Below are positions 58,800 to 64,000 of a DNA stretch of 64,000 nt, piece by piece. Source of the DNA: Hofstenia miamia. Taxonomy: Eukaryota; Xenacoelomorpha; Acoela; Hofsteniidae. Within the stretch, counting starts at the first letter, position 1, and every line of letters starts with the position of its first letter. The position numbers and the translations under genes were made by a program. Below the pieces are notes generated by a model. It was not told the DNA's origin. It saw nothing but the letters and a program-made list of their open reading frames with translations, and did not search any database. The stretch is taken from NCBI GenBank assembly GCA_900660155.1, contig CABFPE010000097.1, positions 1,248,637 through 1,312,636 on the forward strand, given 5' to 3'.

Positions 58800-60520
58800 A
58801 TCTCAACCAAGTGCAGATTCTACAAAAAATTCAAGGATAGTCATATAGGACAAATTAGGTGTCAAATTTTGATGGTAGAGAATTTCACAAAATGATTGAA
58901 TATTTCTATAACACTTCAGTACACTTGACAATTGGAATAATGCCATTCAGGGCAATGTTTGAAAGAGAGGCATCAATACTGCTGTGAATGCAGTACACAA
59001 ATTTTTACAAGGACATATATAACAAATACATCAAGATATTGAAAAACCAGATGACTGAAGTCCATAAGACAATGTGCCTCAACATGAACAATTCAGCTGT
59101 ATGACAAGAAAAAAACGTCAATAAAAATATTTACAGTAATCTACACAAAGTGGGCAATCTAGTATATGTGTACACAGTTGAAAAGGCAACTGACATGAAT
59201 CAGTTCACATTGGGCAGACTATTCACAGAAATTAAAACACTACCAAGCAATTGATACAAACTGAGCAATGGATGCAAACTACATTTTCAAAATCTGAAAT
59301 GCATGATAGGAGACATACAAGATGCAGAGCTAAACAAAAATGCAGAATTTGAGATAATACACAACTAGAACCAAAATTATTATGTAATGTATGATGTTGA
59401 TAGTGTTGATGAGGAAGAGTTCAATGAAAAGCATATTATATAATAAATGAATCAGAATTATTACCATGTGTGTACCTCATAGAGATGCTAAAAATAAAAT
59501 TGTTATGACCTAACAGTATGAGATTTAAATGCATTAACTGTGTTTAGGAACATTGATGATGAAGAGAGGCCAATGAGAATGGTCAAAGAAAAGAGAAAAG
59601 TGAATTGCAGATAGAGAGTGCATCAAACACAAATACCAAGGTATCATCAAAATGAGAAAAACAGCACTAAATGAATTGGTGGGTGAGGATACAAAGGAAC
59701 CTCAGCCAGGAAAAGAGAAGCAGCAAGAACAGATAACTATTGGTGCAGGGCAAATGGAAAGGCTCTGACATCAATAGGGAGATGGAGGATCACATTAGAT
59801 ATACAGTACAAATGTAAAGGTTCTACTGTGTCAAGAACAGATGAGAATGTGCGACAGAAACTTAAAGCTGTGAGTACAAGAATTGAACTCACAACTGCCC
59901 CAGTCATAAGCTTAAAGATTATTAGTTGCATTACTTGAGCAGTGCCTTTGATATTGAGGACTAACCAAGTACAAACACACCTATGGTACAAACTAGAGTA
60001 TTCTGAGAAATACAATTAACTAAAAGAATGTGGAAAGAAGGCTTATTGTTAGCCCACTACCAATCAATATTATCAATATATTCAAGAAACAGGCCAAACA
60101 AGATTACACATATAGGAACTGAAGTGCTGCACCCCTACTTTATGGCCACAAGAGCAATTACAGAAAATCAATTGATGAAAGATTAATGAGATCATGCTTC
60201 CAAATCCCAGTGCACATGTCATACAATGACCAGTTTGCATTAGAGAAGTACAGAAATTAATGATTAAATGAAAAAATGATAGCAAAGGCAGAACAGGTGA
60301 ATCTAGAAGTGGAGAGAATTCACATTATACACTTTCTGTAAGAGAGTGAGTATATGAAAAACCTTTCAAAAGTGATCAACAAAATAGTTATGGTTGTAAA
60401 CATAGAAGGAATACATTTAATAATAATCAGTAGCAGGGAAAACAGAGCTCTACTAGAATTCCTTCAGGAAATAGCAGATTGGATAGAAAACATATTTATA
60501 ATAGACAATAGTGTGGCATA
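58800..60520 (+). other. Decayed coding-like tract, unrecognised
   Basis: A-rich plus-strand sequence with protein-like fragments in several frames. Examples are 'VGNLVYVYTVEKATDMNQFT' followed by 'LGRLFTEIKTLPSN' (about 59155-59250), 'EIIHN', and 'SAAPLLYGHKSNYRKSIDER' (about 60115-60195). Stops interrupt all frames. It looks like an old repeat-encoded protein; I cannot identify it. Composition resembles the ORF at 55701-56555. Confidence 0.3.
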
Positions 60521-61594
60521 ATGACATTTCTTCATGGTTGGAACTTTCATTATTTCATTTAATTCCAATTTCAATTATATTATTACAAGTTATTTCCAAT
60601 TGTAATTTGGCAAATTGAAAACAGTGCTATTTATATTTTAGTTTGAATTTCTGCTAATTTTGAAATGCAGTAAAAATTGAAACAGAAAACAATTTTGTAC
60701 CTGACACATATTTGCCTATATTTTCATGGAATGCTTTTGTTTAGAGATACCATTTAATTTTGTATAGATATCCAAGTTTTGTACATTTTATTTCTTCTTT
60801 GATTTATTCTCAGTAAATTTGTTTTACTTTTATTTTCTCTTGTTTTTACTTTTATTAAGTTAGGTTTTTCTAATTTTCAAATGCAAAGTTAAGAGGCTCC
60901 CAGATGGTGGACAAGTTGACTGGTATATCCTTTAACTTAGCTTAGGTATATGGTTGGGGTGTTCACATTGCTTGTCATTCATTATTAAAATTGTTATTAA
61001 TGCTTTCACCTAAATTGCACAACATGAGTGTGACATAATCAGTAAGAAAAAAAGAGAAAAAGAAGAAACAAAGAGTAATAATAAACTGTGATTTATTTAT
61101 TGATTCTCTTTTTTGTAAATTAACCAATTATCCCTTTTTTGATTAAGTGTAAAATCAATTTTACTGCAGTTACAACAAACCATCTATCAGCAAGTTGTTT
61201 CACCAAAACATGATAAGACAAAATCATGATAGCTAATTAAAAGTACCTAAAATGGGACTTTGTGTAATTATCAGATGAGGGAAATGTCAACATTGAAAGA
61301 CAGATACTTACTAGATATTTAATTCTTTCTGCAATTTCTAATATAAATATCATGTAACTAATTCAGATGATGATGAATTAATTTTCACAGGATTTGTCTT
61401 GTATCATATATTCAGGTTTGATTGTTAATGCAAATGGAAATCTAAGTCATTCAAGCACATGAGTAGTTCTTGAGTGGTCCCCAATTTCAGTTAAAGGACA
61501 TTTGGAGCTGCCACAAACTCAACCATTAATCACATGGTGCAGCTGGTAGCTCAGAATGAACAGTGTGCTCTTAGGTTAGGTGTAGGCTTAGGGA
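60521..61594. other. AT-rich spacer, no gene seen
   Basis: T-rich stretch near 60530-60890; nothing else supported. Confidence 0.4.
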
Positions 61595-61860
61595 TTTTAT
61601 ATCAATTAGCTTTCCTATCATATGAATAACAAACCATCAACAAATAGCTGGAAAGCTAACCCTAGGCTAACCATTTGTTTTAGATCCAAATTCTTATGGT
61701 ATTATAATAAACCTTATTATACATACAAGGTGCCTATAAGCCCTGCAGTTATTACATTTGTAAAGTGATTACAAGCTAAAACAGTCCAGTTGCACACTTC
61801 TCTTATTTATTGCTATAACAATCAATAACAAGAGCAATCAATGCACTAAACAAATTAAGA
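61595..61860. repeat. Diverged dispersed repeat T, copy 2
   Basis: Partner of 58190-58560. Just upstream, tggtgcagctgg matches a pol III A-box consensus, and ggtttgatctcc at about 61915 resembles a B box. They are nearly 400 bp apart, too far for a tRNA-type promoter. Confidence 0.5.
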
Positions 61861-62782
61861 ACACATCACACACTCAAAGCATTGCACCACACCTGGGGTC
61901 TGGTGAGTCATGGTTTGATCTCCGCCATGTGGAAGCTATTGCCAACTAGCCCTTCTCATCTCTGAGCTGCTGGAGCTGCTTTAGGGCTCAGCCCTGTGAA
62001 CATCTGATGATCTAAAGAAGAATTAATTAGTTTGAGTTAATGACAGTTACCAAATGTAATTAATTAAATATGATCATATTACAGTGGAATCATGCCCACA
62101 ATCCCAAGACTATGCACCAAGTAATGGTATTGCCTTGCTTCCTTTGGAGCCTTGTACAGATTCTAATTGAGGAATACACTGAGTGTAGGTTATTTTATGT
62201 AGCACTTAGGTTTATCACTTGCACACAAAAGTTAGGACAACTTTACTCTTAATCCAGGGCTGTAGTACTAATTTCTGAGGTGTGAAATGCAAGTTGAGGG
62301 ACTTTTTTTAGCCACTCATATGACCCCCTAAAATCTGATCAGTTTGTAAAGACAACTAATAATATGTGTGTACATTATGTATGAGGCCAGTTATACATGA
62401 GGTATACTTTATGAGTTGGTTCTTGACTAAATATCAATCAAAATTTTAGGAATTCATGATTCAAATTTCTAATGAAAATTAATTGGAAGAAATAAATCAA
62501 TTTTTGGGTAGCTATCTCAAAATATAAAAGAATCAATATATATATCAATAACAATATCAATATCAATTTCACAATATTTCAATGAAGGATAGTTTTCTGA
62601 TTTCAATTAGATTTGAGAAACTCTGAACTTCCAATAAGGCATATTTATGAATAGCCAATTAGCAGTAACCTATGATAATCACCCCAAGTTATGTTAATAG
62701 TTTAAGTGGCAACCTAGTGTCTAACTAGATACCCGCAAAAAAAAGCAATTAAAAAATACAAAACACAATATTCATGCTCAAT
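61861..62782. other. Spacer, no gene seen
   Basis: Includes short AT/ATCAAT runs near 62535-62575. No coding signal supported. Confidence 0.4.
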
Positions 62783-64000
62783 TCATGTAAAGAAGGCTTG
62801 CACAGTATTTAGTTTTGAGGTTGATGGTGGAGGGTGCTTGCAGGACTGTGACTCCATGGCTGAACAATGGTTAAGGAGCCAGTTGGTTATGGAGTCATCT
62901 GCATTCCACACCGATGGAGGTGGACCATTAATGCTGATAAACATCAATGAAGAAAGGTTTGGTATATCCATGGAGCTGTGCAGTTTGTTTAGAATAATGT
63001 TCATCCTTGAAAATCCACGTTCAGCCTCAGCAGATGATATTGGAACAATATTTATAATTTCTTGAAACAATGTTTGAGTTTTTGTTGGAATTATGTTTGC
63101 ATTCACGTAATATTCCCTAAATGCAGGTTTCATTCCAGATGAATCCAAACCAAACTATGCACACAGGTTTTCTACAAAGTCTTCTCCTTCCAGCCATGGA
63201 TATGACTTGTCTGGCCACTTGGAGCTATCCAGAAGAAATAGCTCTTTAGGTATGCCCACATTATCTTCACATAAGAATCACTGCAACATGTTGCAAGAAT
63301 TGTTTGTGATTGAAGCCCTCATAACCACATCTTGAATAGTATTCATGAAGACGAACTCTTTTCAATGCTGGCACATTGCTTACATTAGCAAATTTGTAGC
63401 CACCCTTTGAAACTGCTGCTTTAATTTGAGAAAGTCCTCCCATAGCCCATTGAAAATGCTGGTAGGCCTGCCCCATTGTCATATTTCTTTTCTGAAGCCC
63501 TTCAGAAAGCAGTTTCAACTGTGAAAGACAGTCTTTCAAAACAGCAACATCTTCAACAAATTGGGGTGTTTTGAGTTTATCAAACATCCCTTTATACATT
63601 GTCCAGTCTGCAGCTTTTACTGTAGTATCTGTCTACAGCTTCTTATACAATTCACACAAAGCTCCATAGTCATTCCAGAAAGCATTCACTGTTCTAGACA
63701 AGGATGCCACCCACCAGACAGTAAGTATTCTTTCAATTTTCCAAAACTCTTTATCCAATGTTTTTGAAATGTTTTCATGAGACACTGTAGTTTTGGTGAA
63801 CAGGAGAAAAGTGAATGCATTTTCTCAAACATAGTTTGAATCCTGTAAACTCCATTCACAGACTTCACTGCATCATGAACTACCAGCTCAAGATGATGGT
63901 CCAGACAGTGCCACAGAATTATTTGGGGAAACATTCTCTGCAATTTCACACCAACTCTAATTTTTTTACCCATCAGGACTGATGCTCCATCGCTTGCAAA
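62783..64000 (-). mobile_element. hAT transposase relic, runs off the right edge
   Basis: Minus strand from the edge: 'FASDGASVLMGKKIRVGVKL' (64000-63940; DGAS..MG matches the catalytic-core segment of KIAA1586-like/ZMYM-like hAT proteins), then 'IILWHCLDHHLELVVHDAVK' and 'WVASLSRTVNAFWNDYGAL' (about 63705-63655). Next are 'DTTVKAADWTMYKGMFDKL' and a middle region to 63267, 'DNVGIPKELFLLDSSKWPDK', and the dimerisation segment 'NIVPISSAEAERGFSRMNII' near 63040. The protein ends VQAFFT. Frame changes occur near 63700 and 63270, and in-frame stops near 63640 and 63160. The copy is inactive but young enough to read easily. The N-terminal zinc finger and left tip lie outside the window. Confidence 0.85.

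Noticed and set aside
61500-61930. A-box and B-box-like words suggesting a tRNA-derived SINE
   Set aside because: They are nearly 400 bp apart, and the other copy of the repeat lacks them.

Overview
The window is AT-rich animal DNA. It has long (AT)n tracts, gene-poor spacers, spliceosomal intron signals, non-LTR retrotransposons of the CR1/Jockey-like and L1/Tx1-like groups, and many hAT, Tc1/mariner and piggyBac DNA transposons. It looks like an invertebrate draft assembly. I cannot name the species. I saw no rRNA, tRNA or CRISPR array, and I recognised no LTR or retrovirus-like element.

Layout. 0-9 kb: a tiny inverted-repeat element, a 72-bp minisatellite, an L1/Tx1-like LINE relic (minus), a CR1-like LINE relic (plus) split by a 1.48-kb hAT element with perfect 8-bp target duplications, and a deleted Tc1/mariner copy. 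9.8-15.4 kb: a three-level nest. A decayed repeat-encoded ORF of unknown family is split by a 3.6-kb element with terminal inverted repeats (TIRs). That element carries exons of a DUF4806-like gene and a 210-bp MITE with 9-bp target duplications. 16-27 kb: an assembly gap flanked by duplicated contig ends, a Tc1 transposase relic, a 2-kb hAT-type element with a nested TA-flanked MITE, and a zinc-finger-bearing coding-like stretch. 27.5-32.1 kb: the only clearly intact gene, a 551-residue protein joining a DRE-TIM metallolyase-type barrel (HMG-CoA lyase / isopropylmalate synthase superfamily) to C-terminal EF-hands. It is followed closely by a hAT MITE. Its 5' end and upstream flank are duplicated next door as a truncated copy. 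32.5-42 kb: a LINE relic, two hAT MITEs and AT microsatellites. 42.4-46.7 kb: a 90-N gap in an AT tract, a piggyBac relic, a probable hAT relic, and the last exon of a rhodopsin-family GPCR. 48.6-54 kb: a hAT-like element and a CR1-like LINE with an exact 1,584-bp repeat around a single N, probably an assembly artefact. 54-62.7 kb: an unrecognised 254-284-residue ORF, a second copy of the 6.6-8.1 kb hAT family, decayed coding-like sequence and a diverged repeat pair. 62.8-64 kb: a hAT transposase relic running off the window edge.

Host functions supported are therefore two: the metallolyase/EF-hand protein and the GPCR exon. Most of the rest is transposon strata, with nesting that gives relative ages.
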